64,000 nt of DNA from UBA2336 sp965227265 (GCA_965227265.1 OZ245738.1:3472001-3536000); one strand, 5' to 3'. Numbered from the stretch's first letter, positions 53,794 to 63,820 are shown. Notes: generated from the letters alone by a model not told the origin. Numbers and translations are program-made.

Positions 53794-54807
53794 ATGAAAT
53801 ATTTTGTTCTCTTTTTAATTGTTGGTTTGTTTTTGCTCTCATCCTGCGGGCCCAAAGAAGAGGAGGATGGTTGCGCGTTTATCCCGGATACTTCCGGAAT
53901 AGAGATTGAAATTAACTTGAGCTCACTATCAGACTCATTAGCAAACGTAAAATCAAAAAAAGAACTTGTTACTATCCTAGATGGCCATAAAGTGTTACGT
54001 GAGGTTTTCTTCAAGCGCGCACAATACCCGAGCGATTCGGTGTTTATTAATGAATTATATAGACGTTTCACAAACATTCATCTCGATACATTAGCAATGG
54101 AAGTGAAACGCGTTTTCGGTAATGAGCAGAAGCTTAAAGATGAATTTGAACAAGCATTTAAAAATGTTCAATACTATTACCCCGCTTTTCAGATACCCAA
54201 AATTGAAACGGTTATCAGCGGCTTTGAAACCGACATGTACGTAAGTGATTCGTTAATTATAGTCGGGCTTGATTATTATTTGGGAAAAGGAGCAAAGTTT
54301 CGCCCGAATATGTACGACTACATGCTTCGTCAATATAATCCTGAGAACATTATTCCATCCACTATGCTGATCCTGGGTATTGATCCAAGAATCAATACGA
54401 TAGACGAATCAAACAAAACTGCATTAGCCGACATGATTGCCTACGGCAAGTCGTTTTACTTTGCCAAACAAATGTCACCCTGCACACCGGATAGTGTTTT
54501 TATCTGGTACTCTTCTAAAGAAATTAAAGGAGCCTGGCAAAATCAGGATCTCATCTGGGCAAGGTTAATAGAAGATAAGCTGCTCTATTCAACCAGTCAT
54601 ATGTTAAAGCAACGCTATTTGGGCGATCGTCCAAAAACTGCGGAGGTTGGCGCTGATTGTCCGGGTCGGATCGCGCAATGGGTTGGCTGGCAGATTGTGA
54701 AAAGCTATATGAAAGAACATTCTGATAAAACGCTTCAGGATCTTATGAAAAACGGCAGCCCGGATAAGATTTTTGAACAATCTAAATACAAGCCGGAGCG
54801 AAAGTGA
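53794..54807 (+). CDS. gldB: gliding motility lipoprotein GldB
   Basis: Three hundred and thirty-seven residues. Lipoprotein signal ending in LSSC (Cys18). The later body (YYYPAFQIPKIETVISGFET, GLDYYLGKGAKF) matches GldB. GldB is required for gliding in flavobacteria. Next to tpiA and prmA, as often seen. gldC was not seen nearby. Confidence 0.87.
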   Translation: MKYFVLFLIVGLFLLSSCGPKEEEDGCAFIPDTSGIEIEINLSSLSDSLANVKSKKELVTILDGHKVLREVFFKRAQYPSDSVFINELYRRFTNIHLDTLAMEVKRVFGNEQKLKDEFEQAFKNVQYYYPAFQIPKIETVISGFETDMYVSDSLIIVGLDYYLGKGAKFRPNMYDYMLRQYNPENIIPSTMLILGIDPRINTIDESNKTALADMIAYGKSFYFAKQMSPCTPDSVFIWYSSKEIKGAWQNQDLIWARLIEDKLLYSTSHMLKQRYLGDRPKTAEVGADCPGRIAQWVGWQIVKSYMKEHSDKTLQDLMKNGSPDKIFEQSKYKPERK

Positions 54808-54825
54808 TTTTTTGTCGTAGCCATG

Positions 54826-54833
54826 TATCTTTG
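54826..54833 (+). promoter_or_regulatory. promoter -7 box (TATCTTTG) upstream of tpiA
   Basis: Perfect TAnnTTTG match 22 bases before the tpiA start. A TTTG lies 11 bases upstream, too near for the usual -33. Call rests on the box alone. Confidence 0.42.
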
Positions 54834-54855
54834 ACCTCCTTTAAAACTTAAAAAT

Positions 54856-55620
54856 ATGCGTAAGAAGATTGTAGCCGGTAACTGGAAAATGAACAAGACC
54901 CTGCAGGAAGCAAATACACTTGCTTCAGAGATACTCGGAATGGTAAATGACGAGGTGAAGGGTGATGTAAAAGTAGTTTTCTGTACTCCGTTTCCATATT
55001 TGCAATCTGTTAAAACTATTATTGGAAAAAGTAATACTATCTCTGTTGCTGCGCAGAATTGCAGTGAACATGAATCAGGCGCTTACACCGGTGAAACATC
55101 GGCAGGTATGCTCAAGTCGATGGATATTCCGTATGTAGTTCTCGGTCACAGTGAACGCAGACAATATTTTGGAGAGGATGGAAAGCTGCTTGCGAAGAAA
55201 GTTGATATTGCGTTGAAGAATGGTCTCGCACCAATTTTTTGTTGCGGTGAAGTGTTGGAGATCCGTGAAAAAGGAACCCACGAACAATTAGTGAAACAAC
55301 AAGTTGAAGAAAGCCTGTTTCATTTGGATGCCGAGAGTTTACAAAAAGTAGTGATAGCCTACGAACCCGTTTGGGCAATCGGTACGGGCAAAACAGCAAC
55401 CGCGCAACAAGCGCAAGACATGCACGCAGTTATCCGCAAACACATTGCCGCAAAGTATGGTCAATCTGTTGCTGATAACATCTCTATATTATATGGAGGC
55501 AGTGTTAATGCAGCAAACGCAAAAGAACTTTTTGCTAACGCAGATGTGGATGGCGGCTTGGTAGGTGGAGCTTCTCTAAAATCGCGTGAGTTCACAGAAA
55601 TCATTAAAGCAATTAGCTAA
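54856..55620 (+). CDS. tpiA: triosephosphate isomerase
   Basis: Two hundred and fifty-four residues, usual length. Lys11 in GNWKMNK, His98 in LGHSERR, Glu170 in AYEPVWAIGTG. Interconverts dihydroxyacetone phosphate and glyceraldehyde 3-phosphate. Its stop codon lies inside the first arm of a hairpin ending at the prmA start. Confidence 0.96.
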   Translation: MRKKIVAGNWKMNKTLQEANTLASEILGMVNDEVKGDVKVVFCTPFPYLQSVKTIIGKSNTISVAAQNCSEHESGAYTGETSAGMLKSMDIPYVVLGHSERRQYFGEDGKLLAKKVDIALKNGLAPIFCCGEVLEIREKGTHEQLVKQQVEESLFHLDAESLQKVVIAYEPVWAIGTGKTATAQQAQDMHAVIRKHIAAKYGQSVADNISILYGGSVNAANAKELFANADVDGGLVGGASLKSREFTEIIKAIS

Positions 55621-55649
55621 TCAAAGAAATAAGCGAATTAGCTAATTGC
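55609..55649 (+). promoter_or_regulatory. perfect 13-bp inverted repeat across the tpiA stop and prmA start
   Basis: Arms GCAATTAGCTAAT (55609-55621) and ATTAGCTAATTGC (55637-55649) with a 15-base loop. The first arm contains the tpiA stop and the second ends one base before the prmA ATG, so a folded transcript would hide the prmA leader. The stem is AT-rich, so strength is modest. Function as attenuator or coupler is inference. Confidence 0.6.
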
Positions 55650-55650
55650 C

Positions 55651-56481
55651 ATGTTCCATACGCGTTTACAAGTCTTATGCGACTCTGAGTATTCAGAAAT
55701 TCTTCAGGCAGAAATTGCTGAAGCCGGTTTTGATACGTTTATGGAGATCGACAAGGGCTTTGAAGCGTACGCAGAACAGGAAAATTTTAATAAAGAAGTA
55801 CTTCATGAAATTCTACAGAAGTATAGCCAGTTTACCGCATTAACATTCTACCAGGATAAAATTGAAAAGCGGAACTGGAATGAAGAATGGGAGAAAAACT
55901 ATGAGCCCGTTATCGTTGACGATCAGATAATCATTCGAGCTTCTTTTCATCAGCCTGCTAAAAATTATCCGTACGATATTATTATAACTCCAAAAATGTC
56001 GTTCGGTACGGGCCATCATCAGACCACGCATTTGATGGTGAATACCCAGCTTGAAATGGATCACAAAAACAAAATTGTGATGGATGCAGGTTGTGGTACG
56101 GCTGTACTTGCGATCATGGCTGCTAAATTAGGTGCGAAAAAAGTTGAAGCGTTTGATATTGACGAATGGAGCGTGATCAACGGTCAGGAGAATGCGGAGA
56201 TCAATCATTGCAATAACATTAACATCCGCCAAGGCAAGATCAGCGATCTTACATTTGAAGATGACTTTGATATTATTCTGGCTAACATCAATAAAAATAT
56301 CCTGCTTCAGGAAATGCATCAGTATGCCGCCTACCTGAAACCAGGTGGATTATTGTTGCTCAGCGGATTTTATCAAAAAGATATTCCTGATCTTTTAAAA
56401 GAAGCGACTCAGTATAAACTACAACAAGTCACATCTCACGAACGTGAGAATTGGGTTTCACTGTTGCTGAAAAAGAGTTAA
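55651..56481 (+). CDS. prmA: ribosomal protein L11 methyltransferase
   Basis: Two hundred and seventy-six residues. N-terminal substrate-binding part (about 1-100) and SAM methyltransferase domain with SFGTGHHQTT, MDAGCGTAVLAIMAAKLG, and LANINKNILL. Trimethylates ribosomal protein L11. Its last four bases overlap the convergent gluconate-dehydrogenase-subunit gene. Confidence 0.93.
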   Translation: MFHTRLQVLCDSEYSEILQAEIAEAGFDTFMEIDKGFEAYAEQENFNKEVLHEILQKYSQFTALTFYQDKIEKRNWNEEWEKNYEPVIVDDQIIIRASFHQPAKNYPYDIIITPKMSFGTGHHQTTHLMVNTQLEMDHKNKIVMDAGCGTAVLAIMAAKLGAKKVEAFDIDEWSVINGQENAEINHCNNINIRQGKISDLTFEDDFDIILANINKNILLQEMHQYAAYLKPGGLLLLSGFYQKDIPDLLKEATQYKLQQVTSHERENWVSLLLKKS

Positions 56482-57041
56482 TAAAGCCACGCAGGCTCTC
56501 CGGTGTAATCAACACAGCCATCATACCGACCAGGAATAGGAACAAACCGCAACGCTTTTGTTGCCCCAGGCTCTGATGTGAAATAACCCCAAAGTGTAAG
56601 TTGCTTAAGCATGGAAAAATAGTGATCAGGATCTTCGTCTTTCTTTGATTTGTCGAAAGCGGAAGCTTCTGTGTCTAACTTAGTTAACAATTCAAGTTTT
56701 TTTGAAGTTTCAAGCTTGATAAAAGAGTCGTTATATTTTTCTTGGCTTAAATGAGTAAGCTTTTGAATACCATCTACAAAAGTCTTTTGCTCTTCTTCAG
56801 AATAACAATCGGCCACAATGGTTTTCATAAACTCACCAATGCGTGCAGCCTTTGCGCCTGGTGAAGAAGTTGATGTGGGAAGAATAGTTTCACCGATTTC
56901 ATCCAGCAAACTTATATCGATATCATTTAATGAGTCAATCTTTTTCTCAGCGGGCGAACATCCGCTTAGAAATATGTTTGCACCGGTAATGGTAACACCC
57001 AGTAAGGTTGCTGTTGCGGTAAGTGCTTCTCTCCGGTTCAT
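56478..57041 (-). CDS. gluconate 2-dehydrogenase subunit 3-family protein
   Basis: One hundred and eighty-seven residues. Signal-like N-terminus MNRREALTATATLLGVT with a twin-Arg look and a lipobox-like FLSGC. Small subunit partners of GMC-type dehydrogenases have this domain. Its start overlaps the GMC gene by 4 bp, so both are cotranscribed and probably form a complex in the envelope. Confidence 0.8.
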   Translation of the reverse strand: MNRREALTATATLLGVTITGANIFLSGCSPAEKKIDSLNDIDISLLDEIGETILPTSTSSPGAKAARIGEFMKTIVADCYSEEEQKTFVDGIQKLTHLSQEKYNDSFIKLETSKKLELLTKLDTEASAFDKSKKDEDPDHYFSMLKQLTLWGYFTSEPGATKALRFVPIPGRYDGCVDYTGEPAWLY

Positions 57042-58765
57042 AAATTACCTTTTTTCATTTCAGCTATTGCATGGTTTGCTGCCCTGGCCGTTAACGCCAT
57101 GTATAAAATTGACGGACTTTGATTACCGGTACTGGTCATACAAGCGCCATCGGTAACGAAAACATTTTTGCAATGATGCAATTGATTCCATTCGTTCAGC
57201 ATAGAAGTTTTTGAATCCCGGCCCATGCGTACTCCGCCCATTTCATGAATATCCAAACCAGGTGGTTGTTTGTTATCAATTACGTTCAGGATTTTTCCGC
57301 CTGCCTTTTCAAGCATCTGCTGACTTTGCTCCAGAAAATCCTTTACCATTTTTTCATCATTATCATCATAACCCACGGATGTAACTAATAACGGAATGCC
57401 CCATTGATCTTTTTCTGTGTCGCTTAATCGTACGTGGTTAATTTTCTTAGGAACAGTTTCTCCCTGCATGTACATATACATTTCCCAAGGTCCTGGTTTA
57501 CTGATCGCATCTTTAAACTCAGCACCCAATTGAGGCTTATCTTCAGGTTGTTTAGCCCGCGTTCTGTATGCAGCTGAAAAAGTTGTGAATCCCCCAACGT
57601 AATCCATTTCCTGTTTACCAACATTGCGATAGTTGGCAAGAATTCCTTCTGTAGGATTTCTTACAAAATAGTATTTATCGGTAAACCCTTCGAACGATGC
57701 ATTTACAAAACCACGGTAAAGATGAAACCCAACATATTTTCCTAACACATCATGATCGTTACCTAAACCTTTTGGGAAACGATTGCTCGTTGAATTCAAC
57801 AGAACAAGATTGCTGTTTAATGCGGATGCATTCAAAAAGATAATCCTTGCAAAGTACTCAGTAACTTCTTTGGTATTGGTGTCAATGATGCGAACGCCTG
57901 TTGCTTTACCTTTTTGTTCATCATAGATAATGGAATGAACAACTGAAAATGGCCGCATGGTTAAGTTGCCAGTCTTGGCAGCCCAAGGAAGTGTACTTGA
58001 GTTTGAACTAAAATATGATCCATACGGACAACCGCGCATGCAAAGATTTCTTGCCTGACATTGTCCACGCCCTTGCTTTAAATGAATTTCATTTGGCTGT
58101 GATAAATGTGCCCAACGTCCCTGAACAAGAAACCTGTTCTTATACTCTTTCAATAAAGTTTTCTGAACATGCGTTTCTACACAATTGAAATCAAAAGGCG
58201 GCAAGAACTCACCATCGGGCATAGACTCAACTCCATCATTGTTTCCACAGACACCAATAAATTTTTCCGTGTGTGAATACCAGGGCGCAACATCCTGATA
58301 TCGGATTGGCCAATCAATGCCATATCCAAATTTAGCAGGTGCTTCAAACTCATGTTTGCTCCAGCGCTGGCAGGCTCTTCCCCAAATTAAAGACTTACCG
58401 CCAACCTGATAGCCACGGATCCAATCAAATGGTTTTTCCTGAACGTAAGGATGATCTTTATCTTTTATAAAAAAGTGTGCGGTGTCTTCTCCGAATCCGG
58501 CAGCTTTACTGATGAGCGGATTTTCTTTTAAGAATTGATTCGACATTCTGCCACGATGTTCAAGCTCCCACGGCTTTTTCATCATGGTAGGATAATCTTT
58601 TAAATGTTGAACATCCCGACCGCGTTCCAGTACGAGTGTTTTCAGTCCGTGTTCACAAAGCTCTTTCGCAGCCCAGCCACCGGAAATACCAGAACCGATA
58701 ACGATGGCATCGTAGGTGTTTTTTTCCTTTCCCGTTGAATTAACCTGAACAGATTTTACAGCCAT
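57038..58765 (-). CDS. GMC-family flavin oxidoreductase
   Basis: Five hundred and seventy-five residues. FAD site IVIGSGISGGWAAKEL (24-29), C-terminal HEMGGVRMG and TGNQSPSILYMALTARAA. A Cys group CX5CX3C (Cys236, 242, 246) with ARNLCMRGCPYGSYF may hold a cluster or structural metal, as the FAD-glucose dehydrogenase group has a 3Fe-4S site; that is inference. Oxidises sugars or alcohols; substrate not known. Neighbour of subunit 3. Confidence 0.88.
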   Translation of the reverse strand: MAVKSVQVNSTGKEKNTYDAIVIGSGISGGWAAKELCEHGLKTLVLERGRDVQHLKDYPTMMKKPWELEHRGRMSNQFLKENPLISKAAGFGEDTAHFFIKDKDHPYVQEKPFDWIRGYQVGGKSLIWGRACQRWSKHEFEAPAKFGYGIDWPIRYQDVAPWYSHTEKFIGVCGNNDGVESMPDGEFLPPFDFNCVETHVQKTLLKEYKNRFLVQGRWAHLSQPNEIHLKQGRGQCQARNLCMRGCPYGSYFSSNSSTLPWAAKTGNLTMRPFSVVHSIIYDEQKGKATGVRIIDTNTKEVTEYFARIIFLNASALNSNLVLLNSTSNRFPKGLGNDHDVLGKYVGFHLYRGFVNASFEGFTDKYYFVRNPTEGILANYRNVGKQEMDYVGGFTTFSAAYRTRAKQPEDKPQLGAEFKDAISKPGPWEMYMYMQGETVPKKINHVRLSDTEKDQWGIPLLVTSVGYDDNDEKMVKDFLEQSQQMLEKAGGKILNVIDNKQPPGLDIHEMGGVRMGRDSKTSMLNEWNQLHHCKNVFVTDGACMTSTGNQSPSILYMALTARAANHAIAEMKKGNL

Positions 58766-58943
58766 CAGCGAAACCGATTACTACTCTATAAGAATAAGCA
58801 TTACCCGCGTTAATACCATAGAATTATTACAGCTGGATAACACATAACAGTGCATTTTGCGTTATACTCATTAATAATTCATCCCCACGAGGCGTTTTAG
58901 CTTATTTCGCCATTATTTGCGAATTTCAGGGGTTTTTGACTGC

Positions 58944-61900
58944 GTGAAAAAAGCATTTTTCAATATTCTTTGGGCATTACTAGTACCGGCTTCGGTTTGT
59001 TTTGGACAAAACGATGCCCCGGTAAGCATGAGCTTTGCCGACAGTCTGCGGATTGTGATGGAGAATACGCGCAGCATTGATGCCACTGCGGTAGGCGCTG
59101 GACTTACTACAGCCTGGGGCAACATCAGCCTCGATCAGCAACAACTTATAAAGAGGCAGACCGCGATCATGCGTAAGAAGGGCTATAAGCTTCGTCCTTA
59201 TTTGGTGCCATATTTCGGAGCAATTGTAGCGGCTGTTAATATTGAAGGTGTTGATGTAACTCAACTCGGAAATTATTTAAAAGTGGCCGGGAAGGTTATT
59301 GAAAATTATAAGGCCACCCGTGCACTGACTTTTTTTAACAGCTCGCGTGAGTTTTATGAAAAGCATACCTTGTATGCCGATAAATCTTATCGACTTTATG
59401 CACGCGAAGGAAGTTATACTTTTGAATACCTTGAGTTTATTCCACCCCCACCCGATACGGTAGCATCTGTAAATAACGATCAGTATAACAACGACACCTG
59501 GGTTGATGAACCCGTTGATACTGTTTATCATGAGCCACCACCGTATTGGCTAACACCTGCACCACAACCGAATGTAGAAGGAGCCATCATTCGGTTCACC
59601 GGAACAAACCTGAATTTTGTTACTTCTTATGATTCAGTATTCCTCAGTAACACAAAAGGTATATTCTCGTTAACGGATAACATTTTTGTTGGGGAAGAAG
59701 GAAAGTTTGATTGGTCATCGGCCAACCTGAAACCCGAAGAAGTTACGTGCAACTTAACCCTCTATAATTTTAATACGAAGAAGGCTGAGCTTAGGGCTGA
59801 TCTTGTTAACCTTAATTATGCGGGCAAAACTCCAGGCTTTATTGCCGGTAAGTTTGAATTCAAATCACAAGCTCGTAAGGATTCTGTTGCTTCCAACTAT
59901 CCGCGATTTACATCGTATCAAGGTAATCTTGAGATTCAGGGCTTGGGAAATGAGCGCATGAAGTATATCGGAGGATTTTCGCTGTGGGGGAATAGAATAA
60001 AAAGTAATTCGGTTACAAATGACCTGGCAACCATTATCGTTTCTACTGAAGCGGAGAAAAAATTCAAAGCCCGCTCGCGAGAATTTGATTTCAAGGATTC
60101 AACCGTAACGGCAGAACAGGCAGCGTTTACAATTTATCATCAAAATGATTCTATTACGCATCGCTCGGTGCAGATGAAGTATGATTATAACAAGGATAAA
60201 CTTTTATTGCTGAGTGAAAAGGGTTTGATGCGGAACGCACCTTACTCATCTTCATTTTTTAATATGGATTTTGCCGCACACTCAATTCGTTGGGATTTAA
60301 AAGCAGATAGTCTTGATATTTCCACGCGCGGTGCTCGGGCAACCGTTCCCATGATTCTTGAATCAGTTGATTATTATGAGCCAGACGATTTTAAAGTATT
60401 GGAAGGTATTGGATTCAGGTTTCATCCTCTTGCCTTAGTCGCTAATTATTGTATCCGGAACAATACACGCGAGCTTCATACAGGAGATCTTGCATTGCAA
60501 GGTGGGTATGATATTATCGAAGTACAGAAGGCCATTGAGTTTCTTTCACAAAAAGGGTTGGTTGAGTACTGGCCTCAAAACGATTTAATATTTGTAAAAG
60601 AAAAAGCAGTTACACAATACCTGGCTTTTAAAGGTGAGATTGACTATGATAATCTAAAAATTCAATCGCTGTCAGGATCGTATGTTCAAACCGATTTAAA
60701 AGCTCCGGTATATCCGAACGCTTCCCTTAGTTTTAAAAACCGGAACATGGTTGTGCGCGGAGTGGAAGGTTTTAATGTGAGCGACTCATTGAACGTGTAC
60801 ATCAAGCCCGACAGCAGTATTATTACCATTTTACAAAACCGGGACATTAAGTTTGATGGAACTATAACAGCCGGAAACTTTGAAATCACGGGTAAGCAAT
60901 TCACATTAAAGTACGACAGCTTCTTCATCAGCCTGGATAAAATTGATTCGATCAATTTTTATTCCATGGAAAAAAATGCGCGTGGGCAAATGGTGCGCAA
61001 GAAAATAAATAACTCGATGGTGGGCGCTGATTCAACAGCCGCGGCAGCCGGAGGAATGAGCACAGCAGCAAAATCATCCGGAACACTCTATATAAACAGA
61101 CCCAACAATAAATCGGGCAAAGAAAAAATTCCGAATTATCCACGACTGGATGCAGCTGCTGGTGGTGTAATTTATTTTGATCGACCAGAAGTTTTGAATG
61201 GCGTGTATGATCGATCGGTATTTTTTGTAGTCCCACCTTTTAAGCTTGACAGTTTGAATGATGCCGATCCGGCCTCCTTAAATTTTGACGGCTCATTTGT
61301 ATCCAGTGGCATGTTCCCAAGCTTTAAAGAAAAGCTGCACTCTATGCCGGATAAGTCGTTGGGCTTTGAACATGCTGTTCCATCCAGCGGATATCAACTA
61401 TATAAAGGAGATGGAAAATTATTTGGAGATATCACACTTGATAAGAAAGGACTACGATCACCTGGACGCATCGAATATTTAGCCGCAACGGTGTATTCGA
61501 ATGACTTTGTTTTCTATCCGGATTCAGTTTCTGCAAAAGGGTCAAGAGCAACCATCTCTGAAAAACAATTTGGATCAGTTGTTTTTCCGCAAGCCTCACT
61601 GCGCAATTATCAAATGAAATGGTTCCCGAAGCAGGATCAGATGAAACTTCGGAATACGGATGTACCATTTAGTTTCTATGATAGTACCGCTCAACTAACC
61701 GGAACGATTACAGTTTCAAAAAATGGAGTAACGGGCATTGGTAAACTTGAAACCCGAGGCTCAGAATTGAGATCAAGAGAAATGACTTTTTCAGCGAAAG
61801 ATTTAGGCGCACGTCATGCACGCTTTAAAGCAAATTCAGCTGATCCGTCTAAAGCACTCATTGACGGTACAGATGTTCGTGTGAAGTTTAACCTAGCACA

Positions 61901-63710
61901 GAACTATGCAGACATCAGTCCGGAAATAGAAGGTGTTGCCGCGATTGATTTTCCCTTCGCGCAATTCAAAACTTCTATTCCCAACGCGCGATGGGATTTT
62001 ACAACGCAGAAAATTACCATGACTAAAAATCCGGACGTTCCGATTGAGAACTCTTATTTCTACACAACACGAAAAGACCTCGATTCACTAAGCTTTAATG
62101 CAGATAAAGCTGTTTATGATTTGAAGAAACAGGAGATGTTGGTAAGCGGTATTCCATATATCACAGTGGCAGATGCGCGAATCACACCTGAAAACGGAGA
62201 AGTATTGATTCTTGAGAATGCAAAGATTGGTACATTAAAAAATACAACAATCATTCTGGATACGCTTAACGGTTATCACCGGTTAACCGAAGGTGTTGTG
62301 GATGTTATCTCCCGAAAGCAATTTTCAGGATATGCTACGTATCAGTATGTAAACTTTTTGAAAGATACATTTGCGATTAAGATGACGGATTTTCATTTGG
62401 AGCCCGTTGTGGAAACTGAACACACAAAGAGGTTTCAGCGAAGAAAAACAGTTGCCTCGATGCAAACGGTTGGTGTGGGTCACGTAGCAGAAGAAGAAAA
62501 ACTTGTATTGGGTGCGGGTATGTTTTATAAGGGTGACCTAACCATGTTCGCTACTAAACCAGCATTGCAACTTACCGGGTATGTTAAGCTCAACTTGAAA
62601 AAAATTAAAAACTACAATGCCTGGATTCGCTATTCACAAAGTGGGGATGAACCTGAAGTATTAATCAACTTCGACAATGCCTTAACAGAAGATGGCAAAA
62701 AAGTAGATGCAGGCCTTCATTTTTCTGCACTTGAAAATGATCTCTACATAACCTTCCTGAATGATAAGGGAGAAGGAGATGATGACTTCTTTGTGCCGAG
62801 CGGAACATTATATTACGACACTGCTTCACGGGAATATAAAATAGAAGATCGAGAAAAATCGGCCGGTAATAAGTTGTCTGGTAAAGTTTTCGCATACAAC
62901 GACCAAACAACACAAGTTCGCTTTGAAGGTCCGGTCAATCTTTTTAAAGGAACCAAAGATTTTGGATTGACAGCTTCTGCATTAGGCAGCGGTAATGTCG
63001 AAACAAATGAAATTCGAATGAACGCTTTGGTAATGATGAACACGACCGTCATTTCTCCAGCTTTTGATCTTATGGCGCTTGATCTTGCAGCCGTAATTGA
63101 AAAAGAAGGCGCTGAAGAAGGCAGAGGTGATCAGACAGAGCTCTTATACAAAATTGCAGATATCGTAGGGGAACGAAGCGCAAAAGATTTTGAAACGAAA
63201 AGCGCGCAGGGATATGTATCGTTAGGCACGATGGCCGAAACCGCAAAGGCACTTACGTTTGCGAACGTCAACTTAAGGTGGTCCGTATCGAACAAAGCAT
63301 TTTATAGCGAAGGCCCGTTGGGTGTATCAAACAGTTTCAGGAATGATATAAACGGAGCGTTCGAAGGCTTTATGGAAGTTAAGAAAACCGAAGATGGTGC
63401 GCCTGTATTTAATGTGTTCTTCAAGGCTTCTCCTGAGTCGTGGTACTATTTCGGATTTGAAGATAACCGACTGTTGATGTATTCATCCAACGAAGCATTT
63501 AACACGCTTGTGGCGAAAAAAACAAATTCAGGAAAAGCCAAGCTTGGTGATGTCGTGTTTGTTCCAGGCAGTGAAGAAGAAACCAAAGCTTTCATTAACC
63601 GTTTTCGGATTGAGTACTATGGAATTGAAGTTCCGTATAGTTTAAGTGAAGGACCTTCCGGTACGAAAAAGGCAGATCCAAAGAAGAAAGAAGATAACGA
63701 TGGATTTTAA
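58944..63710 (+). CDS. giant exported protein, unknown function
   Basis: About 1588 residues from the GTG at 58944, which starts a signal peptide (VKKAFFNILWALLVPASVCFGQ). The rest is beta-rich, with strand repeats such as LRADLVNLNYAGKTPGFIAG, LSFNADKAVYDLKKQEMLVS and ILENAKIGTLKN, reminiscent of stacked OstA/LptA-type jelly-roll sheets. A helical winged-helix-like stretch lies about 520-560. Low-complexity Ser/Ala and charged linkers occur near 705-740 and at the Lys-rich end. No enzyme motif. Divergent from the GMC gene, 178 bp apart. Confidence 0.75.
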   Translation: MKKAFFNILWALLVPASVCFGQNDAPVSMSFADSLRIVMENTRSIDATAVGAGLTTAWGNISLDQQQLIKRQTAIMRKKGYKLRPYLVPYFGAIVAAVNIEGVDVTQLGNYLKVAGKVIENYKATRALTFFNSSREFYEKHTLYADKSYRLYAREGSYTFEYLEFIPPPPDTVASVNNDQYNNDTWVDEPVDTVYHEPPPYWLTPAPQPNVEGAIIRFTGTNLNFVTSYDSVFLSNTKGIFSLTDNIFVGEEGKFDWSSANLKPEEVTCNLTLYNFNTKKAELRADLVNLNYAGKTPGFIAGKFEFKSQARKDSVASNYPRFTSYQGNLEIQGLGNERMKYIGGFSLWGNRIKSNSVTNDLATIIVSTEAEKKFKARSREFDFKDSTVTAEQAAFTIYHQNDSITHRSVQMKYDYNKDKLLLLSEKGLMRNAPYSSSFFNMDFAAHSIRWDLKADSLDISTRGARATVPMILESVDYYEPDDFKVLEGIGFRFHPLALVANYCIRNNTRELHTGDLALQGGYDIIEVQKAIEFLSQKGLVEYWPQNDLIFVKEKAVTQYLAFKGEIDYDNLKIQSLSGSYVQTDLKAPVYPNASLSFKNRNMVVRGVEGFNVSDSLNVYIKPDSSIITILQNRDIKFDGTITAGNFEITGKQFTLKYDSFFISLDKIDSINFYSMEKNARGQMVRKKINNSMVGADSTAAAAGGMSTAAKSSGTLYINRPNNKSGKEKIPNYPRLDAAAGGVIYFDRPEVLNGVYDRSVFFVVPPFKLDSLNDADPASLNFDGSFVSSGMFPSFKEKLHSMPDKSLGFEHAVPSSGYQLYKGDGKLFGDITLDKKGLRSPGRIEYLAATVYSNDFVFYPDSVSAKGSRATISEKQFGSVVFPQASLRNYQMKWFPKQDQMKLRNTDVPFSFYDSTAQLTGTITVSKNGVTGIGKLETRGSELRSREMTFSAKDLGARHARFKANSADPSKALIDGTDVRVKFNLAQNYADISPEIEGVAAIDFPFAQFKTSIPNARWDFTTQKITMTKNPDVPIENSYFYTTRKDLDSLSFNADKAVYDLKKQEMLVSGIPYITVADARITPENGEVLILENAKIGTLKNTTIILDTLNGYHRLTEGVVDVISRKQFSGYATYQYVNFLKDTFAIKMTDFHLEPVVETEHTKRFQRRKTVASMQTVGVGHVAEEEKLVLGAGMFYKGDLTMFATKPALQLTGYVKLNLKKIKNYNAWIRYSQSGDEPEVLINFDNALTEDGKKVDAGLHFSALENDLYITFLNDKGEGDDDFFVPSGTLYYDTASREYKIEDREKSAGNKLSGKVFAYNDQTTQVRFEGPVNLFKGTKDFGLTASALGSGNVETNEIRMNALVMMNTTVISPAFDLMALDLAAVIEKEGAEEGRGDQTELLYKIADIVGERSAKDFETKSAQGYVSLGTMAETAKALTFANVNLRWSVSNKAFYSEGPLGVSNSFRNDINGAFEGFMEVKKTEDGAPVFNVFFKASPESWYYFGFEDNRLLMYSSNEAFNTLVAKKTNSGKAKLGDVVFVPGSEEETKAFINRFRIEYYGIEVPYSLSEGPSGTKKADPKKKEDNDGF

Positions 63711-63820
63711 GCAGTGTAAACCGTTGCGCTAACGTGCATCTCAACAACCCAACGTGATAATTTTTATTTTTTCGGTAGAAACGGAGTTATAATAAGTTTT
63801 TAACGCAACAAATTCCCCTG

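Noticed and set aside
53736..54077. Leftward frame over gldB start
   Set aside because: Overlaps the lipoprotein signal of GldB; no motif of its own.
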